Source of the DNA: an uncultured Clostridia bacterium
Lineage (GTDB): Bacteria > Bacillota > Clostridia > UBA1381
Assembly: GCA_934454035.1 (NCBI GenBank)
Contig: CAKSFY010000118.1
Location: forward strand, 1 to 6,864
Length of the DNA stretch: 6,864 nucleotides
Direction: 5' to 3'
The position numbers and the translations under genes are program-made. Below, piece after piece: positions 1 through 6,705 of this stretch. Under the pieces are notes generated by a model that worked only from the letters and a program-made list of their open reading frames with translations, was not told where the DNA came from and ran no database searches. Within the stretch, counting starts at the first letter, position 1, and every line of letters begins with the position of its first letter.

Positions 1-8
1 ATTCTCAT
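1..8 (-). CDS. Start of a further cluster gene, probably murG (partial, cut by window edge)
   Basis: Only the first two codons and part of a third are visible: an ATG at 8-6 followed by AGA and AT. A purine-rich GAAAGAGG stretch at 24-17 lies 8 nt upstream of the ATG and is a good ribosome binding site. The start lies 21 nt beyond the ftsW stop codon, so the two genes are probably co-transcribed. Family knowledge: murG, the lipid II-forming N-acetylglucosaminyltransferase, usually follows ftsW/spoVE in clostridial and bacillar dcw clusters, and MurG proteins often begin Met-Arg-Ile/Val. The visible codons fit that but are far too few to identify the protein. The gene name is inferred from position. 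Confidence 0.5.
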
Positions 9-29
9 TTGGATAACCTCTTTCTGTTT

Positions 30-1190
30 TTATAAGCCTTTTCGGCTGTAGCGTGATACACTTAATATAATTCCCATGTCTGCCAGGAGCACCATAAGTG
101 ATGTTCCGCCGTAGCTGAAAAACGGGAGAGCTACACCGGTGTTCGGAATGGTGGAGGTTGCAACGGCAATATTTAAAATTGTCTGGATTGCAACCTGAGC
201 GGTTATTCCCACAACAAGCAGACTGCCGAAAGTATCGGGAGCTTCAGCGGCAATTTTTGCCCCTCTTATTACTATTCCGGCAAAAAGCAGCATGACTGCA
301 AATGCACCGAAAAGTCCCAGCTCTTCGCAGATTATTGCAAATATAAAATCATTGTACGGCTCGGGCAAATATGAATATTTCTGAACGCTTTGCCCAAGTC
401 CGAGACCGAAAAATCCGCCGGTTGCAATTGCATAAAGTCCCTGCACAACTTGATACCCCACAAGCTGCGTGTCCTTGAACGGATCACGGAAATTCATTAC
501 TCTTGCCCATCTGACCGAGTCGGATTTTAAGAGCAAAAGTCCCAAAGGCATACCGATTACGCCTGCACCGACAAAATACCGAAACTGCATTCCGGCAACA
601 ATCATGATTGTTACGGCTATTCCGCATATGATGATAGTTCCGCTAAGGTGAGTTTCAAGCATTAGGAGCATTGCAGTAACTCCGAGCCACCCGAAATACG
701 GAACTGTGTTTTTGAGATTGCGGAAATCGGGTTTTGAATCCTCAATACTGCTTGCAAAAAACATGGCTATGGCAAGCTTCATCAGCTCTGACGGCTGCCA
801 TTCCGCACCTGTTTTAAGCCAGCGCCTTGCTCCGTTGTGATCGACCCCGATTCCGGGAATCAATACAAGGACCAAAAGTATAACGCAGATTATCATAAAA
901 AGCTTTGCAAAAGGCTTATACAAGCGATAGTCTATTCTTGAAATAACAAGCATTGCTATAAATCCTACAACCGCAAATCCGAGCTGCCGCGCAAAAAAGT
1001 GATATGAATTTCCGAATTTTGTGTTTGCGGTCGGAGCAGACGCGCTCAAAAGCATTATCAGTCCGACGCAAAGAACAATTATAATCAAAAGCAAAAATGT
1101 CGCGTCCATGTGCTTCGGCTCGGGACGCTCAACTCCGTCATTTGCTCTCAGCTTAAAAATATTGCTTTTTTTCTTTTTTTTAGTATCCAT
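30..1190 (-). CDS. ftsW: FtsW/SpoVE-type SEDS peptidoglycan glycosyltransferase
   Basis: A 386-residue polytopic membrane protein of the SEDS family, which polymerises lipid II into glycan strands together with a class B PBP. A basic cytoplasmic N-terminus (Lys4-Lys8, then a charged stretch to about residue 28) precedes roughly ten hydrophobic segments. Family signatures visible are NGARRWLK at 119-126 followed by WQPSELMKLA at 131-140, the LPEPYNDFIFA block at 275-285 with Asp281 at the place of the catalytic aspartate, and NTGVALPFFSYGGTS at 350-364. Length is normal. The ATG at 1190 has AGGAG at 1205-1201, 10 nt upstream and overlapping the mraY stop codon, so translation is probably coupled to mraY. 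The partner PBP is encoded two genes upstream. Dcw context favours FtsW, but sporulation-specific SpoVE is nearly indistinguishable in sequence. RodA is less likely because of the neighbourhood. Confidence 0.93.
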   Translation of the reverse strand: MDTKKKKKSNIFKLRANDGVERPEPKHMDATFLLLIIIVLCVGLIMLLSASAPTANTKFGNSYHFFARQLGFAVVGFIAMLVISRIDYRLYKPFAKLFMIICVILLVLVLIPGIGVDHNGARRWLKTGAEWQPSELMKLAIAMFFASSIEDSKPDFRNLKNTVPYFGWLGVTAMLLMLETHLSGTIIICGIAVTIMIVAGMQFRYFVGAGVIGMPLGLLLLKSDSVRWARVMNFRDPFKDTQLVGYQVVQGLYAIATGGFFGLGLGQSVQKYSYLPEPYNDFIFAIICEELGLFGAFAVMLLFAGIVIRGAKIAAEAPDTFGSLLVVGITAQVAIQTILNIAVATSTIPNTGVALPFFSYGGTSLMVLLADMGIILSVSRYSRKGL

Positions 1191-1200
1191 AATTTTTTAT

Positions 1201-1206
1201 CTCCTA
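1201..1206 (-). promoter_or_regulatory. ftsW ribosome binding site overlapping the mraY stop codon
   Basis: On the minus strand the bases read TAGGAG. TAG is the mraY stop (1206-1204) and AGGAG is the Shine-Dalgarno of ftsW, 10 nt before its ATG at 1190. Ribosomes ending mraY are therefore already at the ftsW initiation site, the usual arrangement for translational coupling. It also shows that these two genes are fixed neighbours, with no room for murD between them. Confidence 0.85.
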
Positions 1207-2187
1207 TATAATCGGACGGATTGCCAAAAAGCCGATTACGCATAAAATAAGCGTCACAAAAGTAAAGACAAGGACAATTTTTGTTTCTTTCCAGCCACAC
1301 ATTTCAAAATGGTGATGAATCGGACTCATTTTAAATATTCTCTTGCCTGTAAGCTGAAAACTTGCAACCTGTAAAATTACCGAAAGTGCCTCAAAAAGGT
1401 ATACAAAGCCTGCTATAATCAATATAAGCGGCAGCTTAAGACCGACTGCCATGACCGAAATTGCACCGCCTAAAAACAGTGAACCCGTGTCGCCCATAAA
1501 TACCTTTGCAGGATAGTGATTGAATATCAAAAATGCTGCCAGTCCGCCTATTGCAGCCATCGCAAAATATACGGTCGCAGAACTTTTTAAGAAAAATCCG
1601 GCTGCGGCAAAAAATGCCGAAACCACAATCGTAATGCTTGTTGCCAGTCCGTCAAGACCGTCTGTCAGATTGACCGAGTTCACGGTTCCGATTACCACAA
1701 AAAGAATAAAAGGAATGTACAGCCACCAGGGCATGGCAATCATTTTCCCGGTGAACGGAATTATTATTTCTGTGCTTAAGTCACCTGTTTTATTAAGGAC
1801 GATTACGTAGATAACCGACAGTGCACCCTGCAAAATCAGCTTTTGCCATGCGGTCAGACCGAGGTTTCTTTTTTTAACGACCTTTATATAATCGTCAATA
1901 AAACCGATTATTCCGAAACCGAGCGATATAAGCAGCATCATCAAAAGATGAATGTTAAAATCTATTAAAAGTGCGACTGTCAGTGCAACGCAAATTCCCA
2001 AAATGAATATAAGTCCGCCCATTGTCGGAGTGCCCTGTTTTTTCTTATGCCACACGGGACCGTCCTCTAAAATCTGCTGCCCGAACTTAAGTCTGTGAAG
2101 CCATGGTATCATCACCGGTGCAACTGCCGCCGCAACCAGGAAAGATATTAAAAGCGGAATTATTATTCCCGGATTTGCAATATACAT
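1204..2187 (-). CDS. mraY: Phospho-N-acetylmuramoyl-pentapeptide transferase (MraY)
   Basis: An integral membrane enzyme of 327 residues that transfers phospho-MurNAc-pentapeptide from UDP to undecaprenyl phosphate, giving lipid I on the inner face of the membrane. All family hallmarks are visible: the Asp-Asp pair of IDDYIKV (Asp98-Asp99), the NSVNLTDGLDGLA loop at 170-182, NHYPAKVFMGDTGSL at 223-237 with Asp233 in the Mg-dependent active site, and the triple histidine PIHHHFE with His291-293. About ten hydrophobic segments fill the rest, and length is typical. The ATG at 2187 has a strong GGAGGA at 2200-2195, 7 nt upstream. A 168-bp gap holding a repeat and hairpins separates it from murE, where murF would normally lie. 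It may therefore begin a transcription unit of its own with ftsW, though I see no convincing promoter. Confidence 0.97.
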   Translation of the reverse strand: MYIANPGIIIPLLISFLVAAAVAPVMIPWLHRLKFGQQILEDGPVWHKKKQGTPTMGGLIFILGICVALTVALLIDFNIHLLMMLLISLGFGIIGFIDDYIKVVKKRNLGLTAWQKLILQGALSVIYVIVLNKTGDLSTEIIIPFTGKMIAMPWWLYIPFILFVVIGTVNSVNLTDGLDGLATSITIVVSAFFAAAGFFLKSSATVYFAMAAIGGLAAFLIFNHYPAKVFMGDTGSLFLGGAISVMAVGLKLPLILIIAGFVYLFEALSVILQVASFQLTGKRIFKMSPIHHHFEMCGWKETKIVLVFTFVTLILCVIGFLAIRPII

Positions 2188-2194
2188 TTTTTTA

Positions 2195-2200
2195 TCCTCC
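2195..2200 (-). promoter_or_regulatory. mraY ribosome binding site
   Basis: GGAGGA on the minus strand lies 7 nt before the ATG at 2187. It is the strongest Shine-Dalgarno match in the window and settles the mraY start. It lies 19 nt downstream of the base of the leader hairpin at 2220-2257, so the hairpin itself does not cover it. Confidence 0.85.
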
Positions 2201-2219
2201 GTTTTCAGTTGAAATATCA

Positions 2220-2285
2220 GCCGGTTGTAAAAGTCTGAACTTCAGATTTTAATCGGCTTTTAATTGTTGATATATGGTGGTTTTC
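2220..2285 (-). repeat. Leader repeat copy A: bulged hairpin element upstream of mraY
   Basis: A 66-bp AT-rich element about 75 percent identical by eye to 6706-6772. Its left part folds into an outer 7-bp stem (2220-2226 with 2251-2257, one G-U pair), a three-base GTA bulge (2227-2229, plus-strand reading), an inner 8-bp stem (2230-2237 with 2243-2250, one G-U pair) and a 5-nt loop (2238-2242). Its right part, 2258-2285, is AT-rich, conserved in the other copy and unpaired with it. In transcript sense the hairpin ends 32 nt before the mraY start codon. Whether it acts as an RNA leader, a protein-binding site or simply an intergenic repeat cannot be told here. Confidence 0.7.
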
Positions 2286-2300
2286 CCCCGATTTTGTATT

Positions 2301-2321
2301 CTCCCTTTATGGAAAAGGGAG
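2301..2321. repeat. Perfect 8-bp hairpin in a GC-rich palindromic module between murE and mraY
   Basis: CTCCCTTT at 2301-2308 pairs perfectly with AAAGGGAG at 2314-2321 around a 5-nt loop. It sits inside a larger module of about 2285-2357. That module is bounded by CCCC at 2285-2288 and GGGG at 2346-2349, contains a small odd palindrome (AGCTG/CAGCT, 2325-2335), and ends in seven T on the plus strand at 2351-2357. It has the look of the short palindromic repeats common between genes in Clostridia. In the direction of murE transcription no U-run follows the hairpin, so it is not a canonical terminator. Confidence 0.6.
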
Positions 2322-2355
2322 GGGAGCTGTCAGCTTTAGCCTGTAGGGGATTTTT

Positions 2356-3789
2356 TTAATCACCTGTATTTAAAATATTTTTTACGATTTCTCTTTCATC
2401 AAAATGAATTTTTCTTTTTCCCAGAATCTGGTATGTTTCCTGACCTTTGCCGCACAAAAGCACGGTGTCGTTTTTTTGGGCAATACTGAGCGCATATTCA
2501 ATCGCTTCTTTTCTGTTTACGATAATTATATACTCGCCGCCGCTTTTATCCATGCCTTTTTTTATATCTTCAATAATTGCGACAGGATTTTCTGTCCGCG
2601 GATTATCGGATGTTATTATCGAAAAATCGGCAATGCTGCCTGCAATCTTGCCCATCGGTTCTCTTTTTGTTTTGTCGCGGTCTCCTCCGCAGCCGAACAC
2701 CGCTATTACTCTGCCTTTTGTAAAGCCGCGGGCAGTATGCAGAATGTTGGAAAGACTGTCCGGCGAATGTGCATAGTCGATGAATACTTTGTAATCTGTA
2801 TTTGTAGGAACAAGCTCGACTCTGCCTTTGACATTTCCTACTCCGGCAAGTCCGGCGCGGATATCATCATAGCTGATTCCCAGCGCCCTTGCTGCGCCGA
2901 CGGCGCACAGAGCGTTATATACGCTGAATTTCCCGGGAATGGGCATTGTAATTATATGCGGCATGCTGTCTTCTTCTGCGGTGAACTCCACATAACTGCT
3001 CCCGAGCTTGATAAGTGACGCACGGATAACCGCGTCGTGTATGCCTACAGTGATTGCCGGGATTCGGCAATTTTTCAGAATTTTCATTCCTGCCGCCGTA
3101 TCTGAGTTGATAACCGCCGTTTTGGATATATCAAAAAGCTTTTCCTTTGCTTTTAAATAATTCTCCATTGTTTTGTGGAAATCCAGATGATCCTGCGTCA
3201 GATTTGTAAAGACACCCACCTCAAATTCAAGACCGTATACTCTCTCCAGACTCAGCGCATGGGAGGAAACCTCCATGACAACATATTCCGCCCCCATATC
3301 CAGCATTGTCCGAAAAAGTTCGGCGAGTTCCAAAGCGTTCGGCGTAGTCGGGAAGGTGCTTTCAAAGCTGAGCTCGTGCGCACCGACAAAGCATTTGTTT
3401 GTTCCGATAAGCCCGACCTTTTTTCCGCTTGCTTCAAGAATGGATTTGATTAAATATGTTACTGTTGTTTTTCCGTTAGTGCCGGTTACACCGATAAGCC
3501 TGAGCTTTTTTGACGGATAGCCGTAGAATTTTTCGGAAAGTTCGGCAAGGGCTTGCAAGGTGTCACTGCAGTAGATAACGGGAAGCGTTGTTTCGACTTT
3601 TTTACTTGCCACTATTACTGCGGCGCCCTTTTTTTCTGCGTCCTTTACATAATTGTGCCCGTCGTCGTGCTCGCCTTTTATGCACACAAACACACCGTTC
3701 GGCTTTATCTTTTGTGAATTACAGAAAATTCCGCTGATTTGGGTATCGCCCAAAAGCGTGGAATCCTCAAATAATTCACAGGCTGTCAT
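2356..3789 (-). CDS. murE: UDP-MurNAc-L-Ala-D-Glu:meso-diaminopimelate ligase (MurE)
   Basis: A cytoplasmic ATP-dependent Mur ligase of 477 residues, near the usual length, that adds the third amino acid to the peptidoglycan stem peptide. The N-terminal UDP-substrate domain (about 1-95) includes Ser25. The central ATPase domain has the P-loop GTNGKTT at 103-109, and Lys215 in the AKEKLF motif matches the lysine carbamylated in this family. The C-terminal domain has GCGGDRD at 366-372, DNPR at 395-398 and GKGQET at 447-452. DNPR is the signature for meso-diaminopimelate, so the wall is predicted to be of DAP type. The ATG at 3789 has GAAAGG at 3806-3801, 11 nt upstream, and lies 30 nt after the PBP stop, so the two genes probably share an mRNA. 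murF does not follow. Confidence 0.97.
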   Translation of the reverse strand: MTACELFEDSTLLGDTQISGIFCNSQKIKPNGVFVCIKGEHDDGHNYVKDAEKKGAAVIVASKKVETTLPVIYCSDTLQALAELSEKFYGYPSKKLRLIGVTGTNGKTTVTYLIKSILEASGKKVGLIGTNKCFVGAHELSFESTFPTTPNALELAELFRTMLDMGAEYVVMEVSSHALSLERVYGLEFEVGVFTNLTQDHLDFHKTMENYLKAKEKLFDISKTAVINSDTAAGMKILKNCRIPAITVGIHDAVIRASLIKLGSSYVEFTAEEDSMPHIITMPIPGKFSVYNALCAVGAARALGISYDDIRAGLAGVGNVKGRVELVPTNTDYKVFIDYAHSPDSLSNILHTARGFTKGRVIAVFGCGGDRDKTKREPMGKIAGSIADFSIITSDNPRTENPVAIIEDIKKGMDKSGGEYIIIVNRKEAIEYALSIAQKNDTVLLCGKGQETYQILGKRKIHFDEREIVKNILNTGD

Positions 3790-3819
3790 TATTTTCAGAT
3801 CCTTTCATATTTAATTTTA

Positions 3820-6057
3820 TTAATCGGATGATGAGTGTCTGAACTCAACGCTTATAACTGTCGCGCGCAGTACTTTTTCTCCGGGAGCAATGCTCTGTTT
3901 TACCGCATATGCTCCGCCGGATGTGTTAAGCCCGGCACCGACCGCTTCAAAATTGAGTCCGTAGTCCTCAAGCTCTGCTTTTGCCGCCTGAGGTGATTTA
4001 CCCTTTATATCGGGAACGGTTGTATATTTTCCGTCGTCTCCTTCTTCTGTATACAAAATCACTGTCGAGCCCTTGCCGACTGTTACACTCGGCTTCGGAA
4101 GCTGATCCAAAACCGTCTCGCCGCTTCCGACAACGCGCACGTTAAAGCCTTGTGACTGCGCCGTTTGTTTTGCGTCCGAAACGCTTATTTCTCTGAGCTC
4201 CGGAACTGTAAGGGTGGAGGTGTTCAGCTCATCCTCGGTATACTGTCTTTCGATGCCTAAATATTCGAGAGTTTCTTCTATTATCGAGCCTACCACCGGA
4301 GCAGCTATTGTTCCGCCGTAACGAACGGGAACCTGTGGTTCGTCCATCATGACAAGACATACTATCTGCGGATCGTCGGCAGGTGCAAAACCGATAAATG
4401 AAGCAATTCGCTTATCATTATTTCGTCCTTTTTCTGATGTACCGGTTTTTCCTCCGATTCTGTAGCCTTTTATGTATGCATTTTTTCCGCTTCCGTTCGG
4501 ACTTGAAACAACCGATTCCAGGATTTCTCTCATTGTCTTGGAGGTTTCTTCCGATATAACGCGGTTTACTATTTCCGGCTGATATGATTTAACCACGCCG
4601 CTGTCGTTTCTTATTTCTTTTACTATTTGCGGCTTCATAAGGTTGCCGCCGTTTATTACTGCCGAAACTGCGGTGATGAGCTGCATGGGTGTAATGCTGA
4701 AACCCTGACCGAACGAACTTGTAGCGACATCGACTTCGGACATTTTGTTTTTATAGAATATACTGTTTGATTCGCCGATAAGCTCAATGTTGGTTTTTTG
4801 GGTAAGACCGAATGCTTTAAAGTATTCGGCAAACTTTTCTCCGCCGATTCTGAGTCCAAGCTCCATAAAGACGGGGTTGCAGGAGTTTTGAACGCCCTGC
4901 ACAAATGTTTCCGCTCCGTGACCTTCTCTTTTATGGCAGCGGATTTTTCTGTCCGCAACCTGCTTTGAGCCGCCGCAATAAAATGGTGAGTCAAGCTTTA
5001 CAACATCTTCTTCCAATGCCATTGCGGCAGTGAGTATTTTAAAGGTTGAACCCGGTTCGTACGTGTCGGAAACCGCTTTGTTACGCCACATTTTGTTTCT
5101 TAGTGCGGCAATTGCATTATTTTTTTCTTCTTCGTTGGTTGATTCGTAGTTTTTCAGTGTATCGTTTTGGTTTAAATCGACCGCGTATTTTGTAAATTTG
5201 TCAATACTGTACGGATTGTTTAAGTCAAAATCCGGTTTTGTGGACATAGCGAGTATTTCGCCCGTTTTCGGATTCATAATGATTCCGCACGCGCCTTCTT
5301 TGAGCTCGTTTTCCGAAACTGCATTTTCAAGATATTTATCAAGTATATGCTGAATCGACTCATCTATTGTCAGAACAACGTCCGCACCCTTTTTTGCATC
5401 CTCCTGCTCCTCGTACTGTGCGTCCACCGATACACCGGAAGCGCTTTTAAGGCTTAATATGCTTCCCGGCTTTCCGGCAAGCTCTTTATCAAAGGTCAGC
5501 TCAATTCCCTGCAGACCGTTGTTGTCATAGCCGGTAAAGCCTATAACATGGGGTGCGATTCCGTAAGGGTAATAGCGCTTTGAGTCCTCTTCAAAGTAAA
5601 CTCCGTAAAAAAGCTTGTAGTCGGGGTTTGTGTCTTTACTTTTCAGCTTTTTTATTGCATCCGACTGTTCAACCGTTATACGTTTTTTTATAACCTGATA
5701 TCGGTTTGATTTTGTTACGGTTGCGTAAATTTTATCGTAGTCCATCTCAAGTATTTCGGCAAGTTTTGTAGAAATAAGTGCGGCAGAGCCGTCCTTTGCT
5801 ATTTGCTGCGGATTGCAGACAACCGTGTTGACCGTAGCGCTTTCCGCAAGCGCTTTTCCGTTTCTGTCGTATATGGTTCCTCTTGAAGCATTGACAACGG
5901 TACGGCTGGTTTGCTGGGCAATTGCCTTGTCTCTCAGCTCGTCACCGCGTACAACCTGCCAAAAAAACACTCTTATTATAAGAAGCAGCAGCGCAATGAC
6001 AAGAGCTATAAAGATAACATATTCTCTTTTTCTCATTTTTCTCAAAGTATATGACAT
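3820..6057 (-). CDS. Class B penicillin-binding protein with two PASTA domains (SpoVD/PbpB/FtsI type)
   Basis: A 745-residue peptidoglycan D,D-transpeptidase. A short basic N-terminus and one membrane anchor (about 13-35) place the rest outside the membrane. The dimerisation domain opens with RGTIYDRNGK at 59-68. The transpeptidase domain carries the nucleophile motif STFK (Ser337, Lys340), SCN at 392-394 and KTGT at 537-540, so all catalytic motifs are intact. Two PASTA domains follow, at about 616-671 and 679-740. It lies next to ftsL and in one cluster with ftsW, its likely SEDS partner. Bacillus PbpB (two PASTA) and SpoVD (one PASTA) are both homologues. Two PASTA domains lean towards the division role, but clostridial orthologues are often named SpoVD, so I leave the symbol blank. 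The start at 6057 is moderately supported: AGGAA at 6074-6070 lies 12 nt upstream, AGGAT at 6063-6059 is too close, and Met8 lacks a ribosome binding site. Confidence 0.93.
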   Translation of the reverse strand: MSYTLRKMRKREYVIFIALVIALLLLIIRVFFWQVVRGDELRDKAIAQQTSRTVVNASRGTIYDRNGKALAESATVNTVVCNPQQIAKDGSAALISTKLAEILEMDYDKIYATVTKSNRYQVIKKRITVEQSDAIKKLKSKDTNPDYKLFYGVYFEEDSKRYYPYGIAPHVIGFTGYDNNGLQGIELTFDKELAGKPGSILSLKSASGVSVDAQYEEQEDAKKGADVVLTIDESIQHILDKYLENAVSENELKEGACGIIMNPKTGEILAMSTKPDFDLNNPYSIDKFTKYAVDLNQNDTLKNYESTNEEEKNNAIAALRNKMWRNKAVSDTYEPGSTFKILTAAMALEEDVVKLDSPFYCGGSKQVADRKIRCHKREGHGAETFVQGVQNSCNPVFMELGLRIGGEKFAEYFKAFGLTQKTNIELIGESNSIFYKNKMSEVDVATSSFGQGFSITPMQLITAVSAVINGGNLMKPQIVKEIRNDSGVVKSYQPEIVNRVISEETSKTMREILESVVSSPNGSGKNAYIKGYRIGGKTGTSEKGRNNDKRIASFIGFAPADDPQIVCLVMMDEPQVPVRYGGTIAAPVVGSIIEETLEYLGIERQYTEDELNTSTLTVPELREISVSDAKQTAQSQGFNVRVVGSGETVLDQLPKPSVTVGKGSTVILYTEEGDDGKYTTVPDIKGKSPQAAKAELEDYGLNFEAVGAGLNTSGGAYAVKQSIAPGEKVLRATVISVEFRHSSSD

Positions 6058-6104
6058 AATCCTACACCATTCCTAATAATTAGTCAAATTCCGTTAATGC
6101 CACA

Positions 6105-6136
6105 GAAAGAGTCACGCCAACCGGCACGACTCTTTC
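6105..6136. other. Strong hairpin in the ftsL-PBP gap
   Basis: GAAAGAGTC at 6105-6113 pairs perfectly with GACTCTTTC at 6128-6136. Above a 2x2 internal loop (6114-6115 against 6126-6127), three further GC pairs (6116-6118 with 6123-6125) close a 4-nt loop. It lies 30 nt past the ftsL stop codon and 47 nt before the PBP start. On the minus strand it is followed by TGTGGCATTAACGG, with no U-run, so it is not a standard intrinsic terminator. An mRNA processing or stability structure, or partial attenuation, is possible. Confidence 0.6.
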
Positions 6137-6166
6137 GTTTATTTAAGGTCTAATCCCCGAATTATT

Positions 6167-6670
6167 CTATTCTGTCCGTAAATCAAATATGCCGAGAAAA
6201 TTCTTTTTCAGGCTCTCTGCCATGCTTCCGACGCGGTTGCCGACGCCTTCTACTTTGTCGGCAGTAACCTTTGCAACGTCATCCGACTGAGAGTTTATGT
6301 AAACAATCTGATATTTTTCCGGTCTTTGCATATTAAGTCTTGTTGAGGCAATTTCCTCAACGGAGTCTAAATCCACGCTTTGCTCCAGTTCAAACATTTT
6401 CTGACTGGTATTTGATTCAAGCATCGCAAGTTCACTTTGCAGTTTTTTTATCTCGTCGCTTGTTTCGTGAACCTGAACATTTTTGGAAATCATAAAATAC
6501 GCAGCTACCGACAGTATCAATATTCCGGCTATTATAAAGAAATTAAGTTTCCTTTGTTCTTTCAGTTTCACCTTTCTGGACTGAGTTTTTTTAACTTCGC
6601 GGATTTTGTCGTCCTCTTCTTGTATCCGCGCCAGGTTATCGTACTTATAAGCAAGATTACCGTAAGCCAA
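6167..6670 (-). CDS. ftsL: FtsL-type bitopic cell division protein
   Basis: A 167-residue protein with the FtsL/DivIC layout. A charged cytoplasmic N-terminus of about 42 residues precedes one transmembrane segment (about 43-61) and an external coiled coil (about 65-100). The conserved C-terminal patch then reads IASTRLNMQRPEKYQIVYI at 107-125, and a polar tail of about 40 residues follows. Family knowledge: FtsL joins DivIC/FtsB and DivIB/FtsQ in a complex that recruits and activates the FtsW-PBP synthase, which fits the genes immediately downstream. The start codon is TTG (6670-6668), supported by AAAGGAG at 6686-6680, 9 nt upstream. No ATG with a comparable site is near. The weak start fits a protein kept at low level. 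FtsL and DivIC/FtsB are hard to separate by sequence; position before the PBP gene decides for FtsL. Confidence 0.85.
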   Translation of the reverse strand: MAYGNLAYKYDNLARIQEEDDKIREVKKTQSRKVKLKEQRKLNFFIIAGILILSVAAYFMISKNVQVHETSDEIKKLQSELAMLESNTSQKMFELEQSVDLDSVEEIASTRLNMQRPEKYQIVYINSQSDDVAKVTADKVEGVGNRVGSMAESLKKNFLGIFDLRTE

Positions 6671-6679
6671 CTTGAATTG

Positions 6680-6686
6680 CTCCTTT
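6680..6686 (-). promoter_or_regulatory. ftsL ribosome binding site fixing a TTG start
   Basis: AAAGGAG on the minus strand is a near-perfect Shine-Dalgarno, 9 nt before the TTG at 6670. With no in-frame ATG at a suitable distance, it decides that translation begins at TTG. Confidence 0.8.
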
Positions 6687-6705
6687 CAAAATTGATATGT
6701 ATTCT

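Noticed and set aside
2301..2357. Possible terminator after murE
   Set aside because: The hairpin is strong, but in the direction of murE transcription it is followed by AATAC rather than a U-run. The run of seven T (2351-2357) lies on the plus strand, where no gene needs terminating.
2404..3018. A 204-codon open frame on the plus strand
   Set aside because: It is antisense to murE, which has complete catalytic motifs. The plus-strand product is rich in Cys, Phe and His with no recognisable domain, and no ribosome binding site or neighbouring plus-strand gene supports it. The other plus-strand frames (for example 469-651, 1520-1810, 5813-6076 and 6437-6739) fail in the same way.
6059..6087. 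Promoter-like pair on the minus strand: TTGACT (6087-6082) and TAGGAT (6064-6059) with a 17-bp spacer
   Set aside because: The -35 match is good, but the -10 matches only four of six bases. Transcription would begin at or just inside the PBP start codon, leaving no leader. The TAGGAT is more simply explained as purine-rich sequence near the start.
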